64,000 nt of DNA, from assembly GCF_001447995.1 (NCBI RefSeq), contig NZ_LDPE01000001.1, forward strand, positions 1,302,001 to 1,366,000, in the 5' to 3' direction. The notes beneath the pieces are model-generated. The model was not told the origin of the DNA. It was given only the letters and a program-made list of their open reading frames with translations, and did no database searches. Within the stretch, counting starts at the first letter, position 1. Each line of letters begins with the position of its first letter. The position numbers and the translations under genes were made by a program. This DNA comes from Maribacter dokdonensis DSW-8. GTDB lineage: Bacteria > Bacteroidota > Bacteroidia > Flavobacteriales > Flavobacteriaceae. This document shows, one piece after another, positions 56,344 to 64,000 of this stretch.

Positions 56344-57473
56344 TAATCACCATCGGCATCAACAAAATCAATACTAATACTCATTGCTGAAACCATATCT
56401 ACCTTTAACATAGGTACGGCCTTTTGTACTTCATCATAAGCCAATAACATGGAGGTTGGCGGATTGCTGTTCTCTATTTCAGCTCTAAACGCAGAAAGAT
56501 CAAGCACCATACTTTTTGCCGTATTAAATTGATCATTGATCAACGTAGACAAATCCTCTCCATTTTTTAGCGTGTTCAATGCATCCAGATAAGATGCCAA
56601 ACTTTCACCTTGAGTACTTGAATTAAAATGATTACCGTTAAAAAAGTCTTGAACAGCAGATAAACCTTCTAAAAACAATTCGTTAGAAATAGTAGCTTCA
56701 TAATAAGCCTCAACATTTCTAGGTAAGGTACTACCTGAAAAAACCCCTAAAGGAATTCCCATTTTACCAGCTCTTAAATACTTCTCGTAATAAAAAATAT
56801 AGTCGTTCACCATACGATCAACAGATGCCGTAGATGATGCTCCGTCATTGGCAACAAATGTATCCCTGTAACCATTTGTCCAATCAGACACCACAGTTTC
56901 TGTCAAAGACTGCATATCCATCAAAACATCTTCGGTATATTGTAGGTAAGCCTCTTTGTTATCCCCACTATAGAAAGCAAGTATATCCGCATCGGTATCA
57001 CCCAAGCCGTTCAATAAGTAATCTAAAGCAGGAAATCCTTTAGCGCTTCTGTTAGAGGATAAGGACAAGTCATAACTTCCATTTACAATAAATCCATCAA
57101 TCTTCTCATTATCCGTTGGATATATATTCATGTTCAATTGAAACCCTACAGATTCGGCAGGACCAATTTCAAACATCTCTACATGTTGCCAAGATTTGTA
57201 TGCGTTCAACCATGATGCACGCAAAGCAATTAAATTACCTTCATTGACATCTGCTTTAAACGTATTGAACGTATTCAATAAATCATCCATATCCGCAGTA
57301 AAAGCTTGATATGAAGGGATAATAATATTATCTGCCCAATTGACCAACATAGTACTGCGCTCAAAAGAAACCTCCTCTACCGGATCAACAATTACGCTAT
57401 CATCGGTTTCACTATCATTGGAACATGCCCATACTAAGGCCAGAACACAAAGAATCCCAATAATCTTTTTCAT
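56343..57473 (-). CDS. Imelysin family lipoprotein (M75-like)
   Basis: A 376-residue exported lipoprotein (signal ending LVWAC, acidic linker after it). Two helical bundles of the imelysin fold are recognised by SWLNAYKSWQHVEMFEIGP (about 88-105) and KGFPALDYLLNG (about 145-156), with the C-terminal AYDEVQKAVPMLKVD. Imelysins (IrpA, EfeO-like) are iron-regulated periplasmic proteins, some annotated as M75 peptidases. The GxHxxE motif of that family appears here as GFPALD, lacking both His and Glu, so peptidase activity is doubtful and metal or ligand binding is more likely. It overlaps the HTTM start. Confidence 0.9.
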   Translation of the reverse strand: MKKIIGILCVLALVWACSNDSETDDSVIVDPVEEVSFERSTMLVNWADNIIIPSYQAFTADMDDLLNTFNTFKADVNEGNLIALRASWLNAYKSWQHVEMFEIGPAESVGFQLNMNIYPTDNEKIDGFIVNGSYDLSLSSNRSAKGFPALDYLLNGLGDTDADILAFYSGDNKEAYLQYTEDVLMDMQSLTETVVSDWTNGYRDTFVANDGASSTASVDRMVNDYIFYYEKYLRAGKMGIPLGVFSGSTLPRNVEAYYEATISNELFLEGLSAVQDFFNGNHFNSSTQGESLASYLDALNTLKNGEDLSTLINDQFNTAKSMVLDLSAFRAEIENSNPPTSMLLAYDEVQKAVPMLKVDMVSAMSISIDFVDADGD

Positions 57474-57510
57474 CTATTATTTTTATTTATTCTAATTAAA
57501 TGCAAAAATA

Positions 57511-57551
57511 AAAAAAGCAATTCATTCTAAATAAGATTGAATTGCTTTTTT
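57511..57551. terminator. Hairpin between the DUF4856 and imelysin genes
   Basis: A perfect 14-base stem (57511-57524 and 57538-57551) with a 13-base loop sits 18 bases after the DUF4856 stop and ends in a T run on the minus strand. It is either a terminator or an attenuator that lowers expression of the downstream imelysin-HTTM-receptor genes. Confidence 0.8.
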
Positions 57552-57569
57552 TATCGACTTTAAACCAAA

Positions 57570-58820
57570 TTATTCTGCAGCCTGCTCTAAGGTAAAATTA
57601 AACTTAGCCGCAATGTCAGCAGAAATAGCATCTAATGTAGTTGCTTCCACATCCCAAAGTCCGTTTTCTCCGTCATTCATTAAATCTACAAGAAACGCAT
57701 CAACTTCTTCTTTTGTAAAATAAGGTTCACTAGAATTGGTTTTTCTTGTAAACTGAAGACTGTATACAAAACCGTAACCTTCAGATAAATCATGAAAAGC
57801 CCCACCATAATCAGGTGTTTCTTGATCTAAACTATTTTTACCTTGTTGTAAATAGTAAACAGCTCTAATACCGATAACTTCAGAAAGTTTCTCCCTAATT
57901 ATTTCGGCTTGTGCATCTCTAACATCATATTGCTTAGCAACAATTGCAGCCCTACCTAATTTAAATGCTTGAAAAATTTCATCGGCAATGCCCGCAAAAT
58001 CGTCATCTCCTTCTACTCTCCCAATATATTTATTTAAAAAGCTATCTGCACCTAAATCATCATTAGGATTTGCGGCATCTGCATTTAAACCATACACGTA
58101 ACCGTAAGCCTCATCCCACTTATGTTCCATATTGGTATAAACTTCACCTTCAACTACTACATTAGCATCATTATCAGCAACGTTATCACCTTCATCCAAC
58201 ACGGCAGTACTTAAGTAATTATTTACTACTTGATCAATGGTAAGCGCTCCAATCAAACCTTTATTAAAAACTTGGTTATATTCCAACCCTTGCGCATTAA
58301 TGTATCTAGTAGAAGAACCGTCTGCTATTTGCCCTGCCGTACCTGCTGCTGCTGCAACTTCCCAGTTTGGGAATACCTCATCTACTTGAGCAGAGATCCA
58401 ACCATCAAAATCCGCTCTGATCACAGCTTGATCGGTAGCATTAGTTGCAAAGAAATCTGCAGAGGCAGCTGTTTTACTTCTCACACTTTTATCAGATGCA
58501 TTTAAATCTGCATCTTCAAAATCGTTAGCGCCTTCTTCATGGGCATACATACTTAATATTTGCTCGGAAGTTGAAGTTACATCTGTAAATGCGCTCAAAA
58601 TTTCGTCACCCATTTTTAATCTCGTAGTCTGACCACCAAAGCTAACAGTACTTTCATTATCCCTTGTAAATGTATAAGAATCTGGATTATCTATTGTAGA
58701 TTCAATAGGGTCACAATCACCATCAACACATTCTGACAATTCTAATCCGTCATCATCGGAACTACATGAAATAAATATTAAACTAGCAATAGACGATAAC
58801 AATAATAGGTTCTTTTTCAT
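57570..58820 (-). CDS. DUF4856 family lipoprotein
   Basis: A 416-residue exported lipoprotein (signal ending IFISC, then the acidic SSDDDG linker). The body resembles the DUF4856 family, found almost only in Bacteroidota, and is largely helical. Recognisable blocks include SYTFTRDNESTVSFGGQT, MEHKWDEAYGYVYG and LSEGYGFVYSLQFT. It is very acidic overall. Function is unproven, but it is often found beside imelysins, and by fold type may be a related metal- or heme-binding protein. It is first in the four-gene minus-strand locus and carries the promoter at 58855-58885. Confidence 0.85.
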   Translation of the reverse strand: MKKNLLLLSSIASLIFISCSSDDDGLELSECVDGDCDPIESTIDNPDSYTFTRDNESTVSFGGQTTRLKMGDEILSAFTDVTSTSEQILSMYAHEEGANDFEDADLNASDKSVRSKTAASADFFATNATDQAVIRADFDGWISAQVDEVFPNWEVAAAAGTAGQIADGSSTRYINAQGLEYNQVFNKGLIGALTIDQVVNNYLSTAVLDEGDNVADNDANVVVEGEVYTNMEHKWDEAYGYVYGLNADAANPNDDLGADSFLNKYIGRVEGDDDFAGIADEIFQAFKLGRAAIVAKQYDVRDAQAEIIREKLSEVIGIRAVYYLQQGKNSLDQETPDYGGAFHDLSEGYGFVYSLQFTRKTNSSEPYFTKEEVDAFLVDLMNDGENGLWDVEATTLDAISADIAAKFNFTLEQAAE

Positions 58821-58854
58821 TTCTCTTTTATTAAGACTTATTTTAAATAATGCG

Positions 58855-58885
58855 CAAAACTATAACATGTTTTAACATTACACAA
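58855..58885 (-). promoter_or_regulatory. Promoter of the DUF4856-imelysin-HTTM-receptor locus
   Basis: On the minus strand, TTG (58883-58885) and TAGTTTTG (58855-58862) are separated by 20 bases, matching the Bacteroidota TTG-N17-23-TAnnTTTG arrangement, the best promoter in the window. The spacer holds the palindrome AACATGTT and related TGTT/AACA arms, which could be a repressor site. No clear Fur box was identified. Confidence 0.65.
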
Positions 58886-58954
58886 CCTTATCTATATTAA
58901 ATCTAAATAAATTTAACTTTTTAATAATGTAGCCAGAAGAAATACAACAAGTAA

Positions 58955-59824
58955 TTAGTGATATTGGGAAAAAAGCTCGGTAGCTTTGTTATATGCCGCT
59001 TCAAAAGTCATGGCATTAACGCCGGTAACAACTTTTTGAGAGGTAAAATACGATAACATTTTCTCCGTAGGCATGTTACCGGTTAAATCGTCTTTGGCCA
59101 TAGGACAGCCACCAAAACCTTGGATAGCACCATCAAACCGCTTACAGCCAGATTCATATGCCGCGGCAACTTTTTCATGCCATTTTGAGGGTGTGGTATG
59201 CAAGTGCGCACCAAACTCAATATTTGGGTATTTAGGGATTAAGTTGGAAAACAAATAAGAAATAGTTTCTGGATCAGATGACCCCACGGTATCTGACAAC
59301 GATAATATTTTGGCACCCATTTTCGCCAGTCTTTCGGTCCATTCACCAACTATTTCAACATTCCAAGGATCACCATAAGGGTTACCAAAACCCATGGATA
59401 TGTACGTTACCACTTCCTTATTCGCCGCATCGGCAATATTAAATATCTCTTGTAACGTTTCTACAGATTGAGCAATGGTTTTATGGGTATTTCTCATTTG
59501 AAAATTCTCGGAGATAGAAAAAGGAAAGCCCAAATAATCAACTTCAGCATGGGTAACAGCGTCTTCTGCACCACGAACATTTGCCACTATGGAAAGTAAC
59601 TTAGATTTGGTTTTCGACAAATCCAATTTAGACAGAACCTCTGCAGTGTCCACCATTTGCGGAATTGCCTTTGGCGAAACAAAACTCCCAAAATCCAACG
59701 TATCAAAACCACAACCTAGTAAAGATTGTAAATACCTCACCTTTTCATCGGTAGGTATAAACTTCTTAATACCCTGCATAGCATCTCTAGGGCACTCTAC
59801 TATTTTGATCTTTGAATTAAACAT
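58955..59824 (-). CDS. Hydroxymethylglutaryl-CoA lyase family protein
   Basis: A 289-residue TIM-barrel lyase that splits HMG-CoA to acetyl-CoA and acetoacetate in leucine breakdown. VECPRDAMQGIKKFIPTDEKV keeps the Arg-Asp metal and substrate pair (the family usually reads PRDGLQ), SISENFQMRNTHKT and SLSDTVGSSDP follow, FGAHLHTTPSK has the metal-binding His pair, and the signature is GFGGCPMAKDDLTGN with the catalytic Cys. Cytoplasmic. The neighbours are unrelated to leucine catabolism, so the substrate is a family-level inference. Confidence 0.9.
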   Translation of the reverse strand: MFNSKIKIVECPRDAMQGIKKFIPTDEKVRYLQSLLGCGFDTLDFGSFVSPKAIPQMVDTAEVLSKLDLSKTKSKLLSIVANVRGAEDAVTHAEVDYLGFPFSISENFQMRNTHKTIAQSVETLQEIFNIADAANKEVVTYISMGFGNPYGDPWNVEIVGEWTERLAKMGAKILSLSDTVGSSDPETISYLFSNLIPKYPNIEFGAHLHTTPSKWHEKVAAAYESGCKRFDGAIQGFGGCPMAKDDLTGNMPTEKMLSYFTSQKVVTGVNAMTFEAAYNKATELFSQYH

Positions 59825-59877
59825 TATGTAAAAATACGAACTCTAAATAAGTAAATCCTATTAATATTTTAATAAAA

Positions 59878-60495
59878 CTAACCTAAAACTAAATAAATCG
59901 CAATACCCATAAAAACAATTATCTGAATCCATTTTAAAACAAACCCTGTACGCTTATTGTTGGTTAAGAAGCTAGATATTTGACCAGCCAAAATGGCTAT
60001 AGCGCCAAACACAAAAGATGAAACCAAAATAAAAAGAACACCCAGTGTATAAAACTGAATTACGTTATTTAAACTATCCGAAAAGAGAAAACCTGGAAAA
60101 AAGGCAAGAAAAAAAATGGTCACTTTTGGGTTTAGAACGTTCATTATAAAACCCTGTTTGAATAATGATAGCTTACTTTTCTTTTTTTCTTCTCCCACAA
60201 TAGAAATAACATCACCGCCTTTATAGACCATAAAAGCCAAGTAGACTAAGTAAGCCGCCCCAAAAAATTTAATTATTGTAAAAAGAGTGGTGCTATTCTT
60301 AATAATTGCCGATACCCCAAATGCTAACAGCGTAGCATGTACCAAACAGCCTGTCATTAAACCTGCAACAACTGCCAAACCATATTTTTTACCATTACTA
60401 ATACTCTGTATCAAAACAAATATATTATCCGGTCCTGGTGATAAAGCCAAAAAAAAAGTAGCCACAGAAAAGGCCATTAAAATTTCGTAGTTCAA
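59878..60495 (-). CDS. LysE/RhtB family exporter
   Basis: An inner-membrane exporter with six hydrophobic segments. The hallmark FFLALSPGPDNIFVLIQS is in the first helix, followed by GLMTGCLVHATLLAFGV and the C-terminal FVLKWIQIIVFMGIAIYLV. The family exports amino acids such as lysine, threonine or homoserine lactone; the substrate is unknown. The frame begins at a TTG at 60528, but the residues before the conserved helix fit better with TTG at 60493-60495 (then NYEILMAFS). ATG at 60477 is a second option. The true start is uncertain. Confidence 0.88.
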   Translation of the reverse strand: MNYEILMAFSVATFFLALSPGPDNIFVLIQSISNGKKYGLAVVAGLMTGCLVHATLLAFGVSAIIKNSTTLFTIIKFFGAAYLVYLAFMVYKGGDVISIVGEEKKKSKLSLFKQGFIMNVLNPKVTIFFLAFFPGFLFSDSLNNVIQFYTLGVLFILVSSFVFGAIAILAGQISSFLTNNKRTGFVLKWIQIIVFMGIAIYLVLG

Positions 60496-60579
60496 TATAA
60501 TAGTGCCTTGGTTGATATGAAAATACAAATTACCATTATTTACAGCTATTTTTAATAACTTGTTTTAAAATAAAATACT

Positions 60580-60987
60580 ATGAAAATTAAAGTACTTCTC
60601 TTACTAGTTTGTTTTACATTGGCATTTAATACATATGCCGATACCGAAGAAAACAATATAACCAACACCATGATTAAAAATGACAGCCTTTTAAGACATG
60701 CCGTATTCTTCAAATTCAAAGAAGGCACTACCGCTGAAGAGATAAAAAAGGTAGAAGATGCTTTTAGCGCCCTACCGTCAAAAATTGAACAGATCAAAGG
60801 TTACGAATGGGGACTCAACAACAGTCCAGAGGGATTAAACAAAGGGTTTACGCATGCATTTTTCCTAACTTTCAAAAGTGAAGAAGATCGTGCTATTTAT
60901 TTGCCCCACCCAGACCATAAAGCTTTTGGAGCAATACTGACCCCATATTTAGATGATGTCTTTGTACTTGATTATTGGGTAAAATAA
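60580..60987 (+). CDS. Exported Dabb-domain protein
   Basis: A 135-residue protein with an N-terminal Sec signal (about residues 1-20, NTYAD) and a stress-responsive dimeric alpha/beta-barrel (Dabb) domain: LLRHAVFFKFKEGT, a helix, IKGYEWGLNNSPEG, HAFFLTFKSEEDRAIYLPHPDHKAFG and VLDYWVK. The Dabb fold is shared with olivetolic acid cyclase and small stress proteins. Most family members are cytoplasmic, so an exported copy is unusual. Function unknown. Terminator downstream. Confidence 0.85.
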   Translation: MKIKVLLLLVCFTLAFNTYADTEENNITNTMIKNDSLLRHAVFFKFKEGTTAEEIKKVEDAFSALPSKIEQIKGYEWGLNNSPEGLNKGFTHAFFLTFKSEEDRAIYLPHPDHKAFGAILTPYLDDVFVLDYWVK

Positions 60988-61007
60988 CATACAACCAAGC
61001 TAAAAAA

Positions 61008-61042
61008 GAAAAGCCCTTGCACACAATGTACAAGGGCTTTTC
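61008..61042. terminator. Bidirectional terminator between the Dabb and pyrD genes
   Basis: A perfect 12-base stem (61008-61019 and 61031-61042) with an 11-base loop. Both sides are flanked by A or T runs, so it serves both convergent genes. Confidence 0.85.
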
Positions 61043-61058
61043 ATTTTTCAAGAGTTTA

Positions 61059-62096
61059 TTACACCCTTTCTAAAATTGCCTCGTTTATAGCTTTTACCAA
61101 AGCAGGCCCTTCATATACAAAACCAGTCCACAATTGAATTAAATCTGCACCTGCATCTAACTTTTCTATAGCGTCATCTGCTGAATGTATACCACCTACA
61201 CCGATAATAGGGAATGCTTTATTGCTTTTTTCTGCAAGAAAACGAATTACCTCTGTACTTCTATCTTTCAAAGGCGCACCACTGAGTCCGCCAGCTTCTT
61301 CCGTTATTAACGCATGAGATTTTAAATTTTCCCTAGAAATGGTAGTGTTTGTTGCAATAACACCATCAATACTGGTATCACTCACAATATCAATAATATC
61401 CAGCAATTGGCTATCGGTTAAATCTGGCGCTATCTTTAATAGAATTGGTTTACGTGCAACATCTTTACGTTTACTTTGCCTAGCGTTCTCCAATTGCAAT
61501 TCATTGAGCAAAGCCGTTAATGGCTCTTTATCTTGTAATTCCCGTAAACCAGGTGTATTGGGAGAGCTCACGTTAACTACGAAATAGTCTACATGGTCAA
61601 AAAGGGCATCAAAACAAATGAGATAATCCTTTATAGCCTCATTATTGGGTGTCACCTTATTTTTACCAATATTACCACCTATAAGAACTTTATGGTTTTT
61701 CTTTAAATTTTCGACCGCTTCAAAAACACCATGGTTATTAAATCCCATTCTGTTGATAATTGCTTTATCCGCTTTTAATCGAAATAATCTTTTTTTAGGA
61801 TTTCCTTCTTGTGGTTTAGGAGTCAATGTACCTATTTCTACAAAGCCAAATCCAAAATCCGATAATTCATTATAAAGCACCGCATTTTTATCAAAACCTG
61901 CCGCCAACCCCACAGGGTTCTTAAATTTCAATCCAAACAGTTCACGCTCCAAACGATTGTCCTCTACCGCGAACATGGATTTTATTACGCCCGATAAGCC
62001 GATTTTAGAAAAAAACTTAATGCTTGAAAAACTAAGGTAATGAACTTTTTCTGGGTCTAACAGAAACAAAAGAGGTCTAATAAAAAGCCTGTACAT
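61059..62096 (-). CDS. pyrD: Dihydroorotate dehydrogenase (quinone), class 2
   Basis: The membrane-associated FMN enzyme of pyrimidine synthesis that passes electrons to menaquinone. The 345-residue protein begins with an amphipathic helix ([22 protein letters not shown], quoted as [17 protein letters not shown]) that docks at the membrane, then [49 protein letters not shown] with the catalytic Ser, and [11 protein letters not shown] with [11 protein letters not shown]. The class 2 extension and Ser base are present. A -7 element lies at 62116-62123. Confidence 0.96.
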   Translation of the reverse strand: MYRLFIRPLLFLLDPEKVHYLSFSSIKFFSKIGLSGVIKSMFAVEDNRLERELFGLKFKNPVGLAAGFDKNAVLYNELSDFGFGFVEIGTLTPKPQEGNPKKRLFRLKADKAIINRMGFNNHGVFEAVENLKKNHKVLIGGNIGKNKVTPNNEAIKDYLICFDALFDHVDYFVVNVSSPNTPGLRELQDKEPLTALLNELQLENARQSKRKDVARKPILLKIAPDLTDSQLLDIIDIVSDTSIDGVIATNTTISRENLKSHALITEEAGGLSGAPLKDRSTEVIRFLAEKSNKAFPIIGVGGIHSADDAIEKLDAGADLIQLWTGFVYEGPALVKAINEAILERV

Positions 62097-62115
62097 GTAT
62101 ATATTTTAGAAGCCG

Positions 62116-62123
62116 CAAAAATA
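62116..62123 (-). promoter_or_regulatory. -7 promoter element of pyrD
   Basis: The minus strand reads TATTTTTG, matching TAnnTTTG, 19 bases before the pyrD ATG. Confidence 0.5.
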
Positions 62124-62157
62124 CAAACTGTAAATGAGAAAGTTAAGTAATAGTTTA

Positions 62158-62604
62158 TCAGTTTTTGTCAACAATGCTATCGGTATATACCATTGGAACA
62201 ACTACATAAGGTGAACGGTATGCCTGTTTACACAAAGATTGGTACAATTCATATTGTTTGGAGTTGAACAATGTCAACATCCGTTTATCTATCATAGCCT
62301 GTACCCTACCCATGCTATCCATTACACTTTTATATTTATCTGCAAGCTGTCTTAATTCTGTTTCGCTACTTTGTGGATGCCTCTCTTTAACATTTTGTAA
62401 TTCATTATTCAAAACATCGTTTCTATACTTTAATTCTGCACTAAAACTTACCAGTTTTTCATGTTGCATTTCGTTTAACTGAAATATTTCAGAAATAATT
62501 GAATCATTGGTAACACCAACCCCTAAAACGCAATCTGCCTGTGAATGTACCCTAGCACTTATCAAAATAATTACGGACCATATTATATACCTAAATCTTT
62601 TCAT
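62158..62604 (-). CDS. Small exported helical protein of unknown function
   Basis: A 148-residue protein from the ATG at 62602-62604 (MKRFRYIIW). A signal stretch (about 5-22) is followed by a helical region: QLNEMQHEKLVSFSAELKYR and the ELRQLADKYKSVMDSMGR helix, with a C-terminal Cys and YVVVPM. The spacing resembles Spy/CpxP-type periplasmic chaperones, where QxxQxxxL-like repeats recur, but no LTxxQ motif is seen. Another Met three codons upstream is possible. Unknown role. Confidence 0.65.
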   Translation of the reverse strand: MKRFRYIIWSVIILISARVHSQADCVLGVGVTNDSIISEIFQLNEMQHEKLVSFSAELKYRNDVLNNELQNVKERHPQSSETELRQLADKYKSVMDSMGRVQAMIDKRMLTLFNSKQYELYQSLCKQAYRSPYVVVPMVYTDSIVDKN

Positions 62605-62652
62605 GATTACCACTATAGAATCTAACGTTTACCAATTTACAATTTATAAGCT

Positions 62653-62660
62653 TATTTTTG
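62653..62660 (+). promoter_or_regulatory. -7 promoter element of pepT
   Basis: TATTTTTG matches TAnnTTTG, 16 bases before the pepT ATG. Confidence 0.5.
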
Positions 62661-62676
62661 ATAAAACCATTTTACA

Positions 62677-63900
62677 ATGCAGCATATAATTGACCGTTTT
62701 ATTAGCTATGTCACTATAGATACGCAAAGCGATTCTTCATCTAATACCACACCAAGCACAAAAAAACAATGGAATCTGGCAAACAAATTAGTTGATGAGC
62801 TACGTGCAATAGGATTAACCGATGTCACAATTGATGACAATGCATATATTATGGCAACCCTGCCATCTAATGTAGACCACCAGGTACCTACCATAGGTTT
62901 TATTGCGCATTTTGACACATCACCAGACTTTTCTGGCTCCAATGTAAAGCCACAGGTAATTGAAAATTATGACGGAAAGGATATTATCTTAAATAAGGAA
63001 AAAGATATTGTGCTCTCTTCATCATATTTTGATGATCTCTTACAATACATAGGGCAAACCATTATTACCACAGGTGGCACTACACTTTTAGGTGCAGATG
63101 ATAAAGCAGGTATTACTGAAATAGTAACTGCAATGGAGTATTTGATAAACAATCCGGATATTAAACACGGTCCAATTAGAATAGGATTTACTCCGGATGA
63201 AGAAATAGGTAGAGGCGCACACAAATTCGATGTTGAAAAATTTGGTGCAGAATGGGCCTATACAATGGATGGAAGCCAAATTGGCGAATTGGAGTATGAA
63301 AACTTTAATGCTGCGGGTGCTAAAATTACCGTTAGTGGCAAAAGTGTGCACCCTGGCTACGCAAAAGGAAAAATGGTTAATGCCCTACTCATTGCAAATT
63401 ATATTATAAGTGAATTTCCAAAACATGAAATACCACAAGAAACAGACGGCAGAGATGGCTTTTTCCATATACATCATATAAACGGTGAAATTGAGCATGC
63501 AACTGTAGAGCTTATCATTAGAGACCATGATCTAAAGCGATTTAATGAGCGTAAGCAGTTAGTGCAAGATATTGTTAAAAGGTATAACAATGAATATGAT
63601 AATTGTATTGAACTAGAATTGAAGGATCAATATTTTAATATGAAAGAAAAGGTAGAGCCTGTTTTTCATATTGTAGAAACCGCGAAAAAAGCTATGGAAG
63701 ATATAGGCATAAAACCTATAATTAAACCAATAAGGGGCGGTACAGATGGATCACAACTAAGTTACATGGGTTTACCATGCCCTAATATTTTTGCTGGCGG
63801 ACATAACTTCCATGGAAAATATGAGTACGTACCCGTAGAAAGCATGCAAAAAGCAGTGGAAGTCATTGTGCGTATTTGCCAATTAACAGCAAATCAATAA
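62677..63900 (+). CDS. pepT: Peptidase T (tripeptide aminopeptidase)
   Basis: A 407-residue dizinc M20 aminopeptidase that removes N-terminal residues from tripeptides. Metal and catalytic motifs are in order: FIAHFDTSPDFSG (His, Asp), LLGADDKAGI (bridging Asp), FTPDEEIGRGAHKFD (catalytic Glu-Glu), YTMDGSQIGELEYENFNAAG (Asp ligand, quoted in part as TMDGSQIGELEYENFN) and FAGGHNFHGKYEYVPVESM (final His). The dimerisation domain lies between about residues 210 and 320. Cytoplasmic. Confidence 0.96.
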   Translation: MQHIIDRFISYVTIDTQSDSSSNTTPSTKKQWNLANKLVDELRAIGLTDVTIDDNAYIMATLPSNVDHQVPTIGFIAHFDTSPDFSGSNVKPQVIENYDGKDIILNKEKDIVLSSSYFDDLLQYIGQTIITTGGTTLLGADDKAGITEIVTAMEYLINNPDIKHGPIRIGFTPDEEIGRGAHKFDVEKFGAEWAYTMDGSQIGELEYENFNAAGAKITVSGKSVHPGYAKGKMVNALLIANYIISEFPKHEIPQETDGRDGFFHIHHINGEIEHATVELIIRDHDLKRFNERKQLVQDIVKRYNNEYDNCIELELKDQYFNMKEKVEPVFHIVETAKKAMEDIGIKPIIKPIRGGTDGSQLSYMGLPCPNIFAGGHNFHGKYEYVPVESMQKAVEVIVRICQLTANQ

Positions 63901-63904
63901 CAGT

Positions 63905-64000
63905 ATGGACAGGCAAGAAAAAATAGATAATTTCTACAATGAAGAACATCAATATAAAACTGGTGTAGCTATTTTAAGAAAGCTTGCTTTAGCTTGTAAA
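63905..64000 (+). CDS. N-terminal fragment of a gene leaving the right edge (DUF1801/YdeI-like)
   Basis: ATG at 63905, four bases after the pepT stop, opens 32 codons to the window edge: DRQEKIDNFYNEEHQYKTG then VAILRKLALACK. A short helix, YN/F-EEH, then ILR..AL resembles the N-terminus of DUF1801/YdeI-type proteins of Bacteroidota. The fragment is too short for certainty. It is probably cotranscribed with pepT. Confidence 0.45.
   Translation, partial: MDRQEKIDNFYNEEHQYKTGVAILRKLALACK

Noticed and set aside
58821..58910. Fur box upstream of the DUF4856 gene
   Set aside because: No 19-base GATAATGATAATCATTATC-like match or 7-1-7 palindrome is present; only the AACATGTT dyad.
1..64000. tRNA, rRNA, insertion sequences, prophage or integrative-element ends
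   Set aside because: No cloverleaf-like region, transposase, integrase or flanking direct repeat was recognised on either strand.

Overview
This window is chromosomal DNA of a marine-type member of the Flavobacteriaceae (Bacteroidota), in the broad Maribacter/Zobellia/Cellulophaga range; I cannot name a genus from sequence alone. The evidence is low GC, promoters with the Bacteroidota -7 element TAnnTTTG, almost no Shine-Dalgarno sites, a giant SprB-like adhesin with a gliding-motility/type IX secretion C-terminal domain, a TonB-dependent receptor with a carboxypeptidase-like N-terminal domain, and many lipoprotein signals. I see no rRNA, tRNA, insertion sequence, phage or CRISPR. The window looks like stable core genome with accessory surface loci.

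Layout. 1-1622: start of a MATE efflux gene running off the left edge, a single-domain response regulator and MazG. 1797-7712: two head-to-tail groups (Tat-exported sugar isomerase, SMP-30-like lipoprotein; then aquaglyceroporin, two exported esterases, GH20 hexosaminidase) that together look like glycan scavenging. 7787-10192: ruvX-def-DUF5606 divergent from dapD. 10196-15170: surface-glycan genes, with UDP-galactopyranose mutase divergent from a probable galactofuranosyltransferase and three further glycosyltransferases. 15187-21038: Sua5, CCA-adding enzyme, heme A synthase, a pRiA4b ORF-3-like protein, a YejK/NdpA nucleoid protein, and a convergent gene with kinase-like motifs.

21201-37793: a 4277-residue SprB-like adhesin, a two-gene ABC exporter and a second, smaller protein with the same C-terminal secretion domain, all on the + strand. 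37853-47529: uvrB, hsp20, DUF2254, TerB-like, DUF1456, sucC, a Lon-N-domain protein and lysA. 47587-52380: a thioredoxin-like protein, an M1 aminopeptidase lipoprotein and guaB.

52524-58820 (minus strand): a four-gene metal-uptake-like locus, DUF4856 lipoprotein, imelysin lipoprotein, an HTTM protein resembling vitamin K-dependent gamma-carboxylase, and a TonB-dependent receptor. The last three are translationally coupled. The HTTM protein keeps the positions equivalent to catalytic Lys218 and His160 of the human carboxylase, which makes this the most interesting locus here. 58955-64000: HMG-CoA lyase family protein, LysE exporter, exported Dabb protein, pyrD, a small exported orphan, pepT, and the first 32 codons of a gene leaving the right edge.

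Starts were re-examined against promoters. Several were moved inward (mazG, DUF5606, guaB, the Lon-domain gene, glycosyltransferases, DUF2254, ABC permease). TTG or GTG starts are proposed for the MATE gene, ruvX, the ABC ATPase and lysE.
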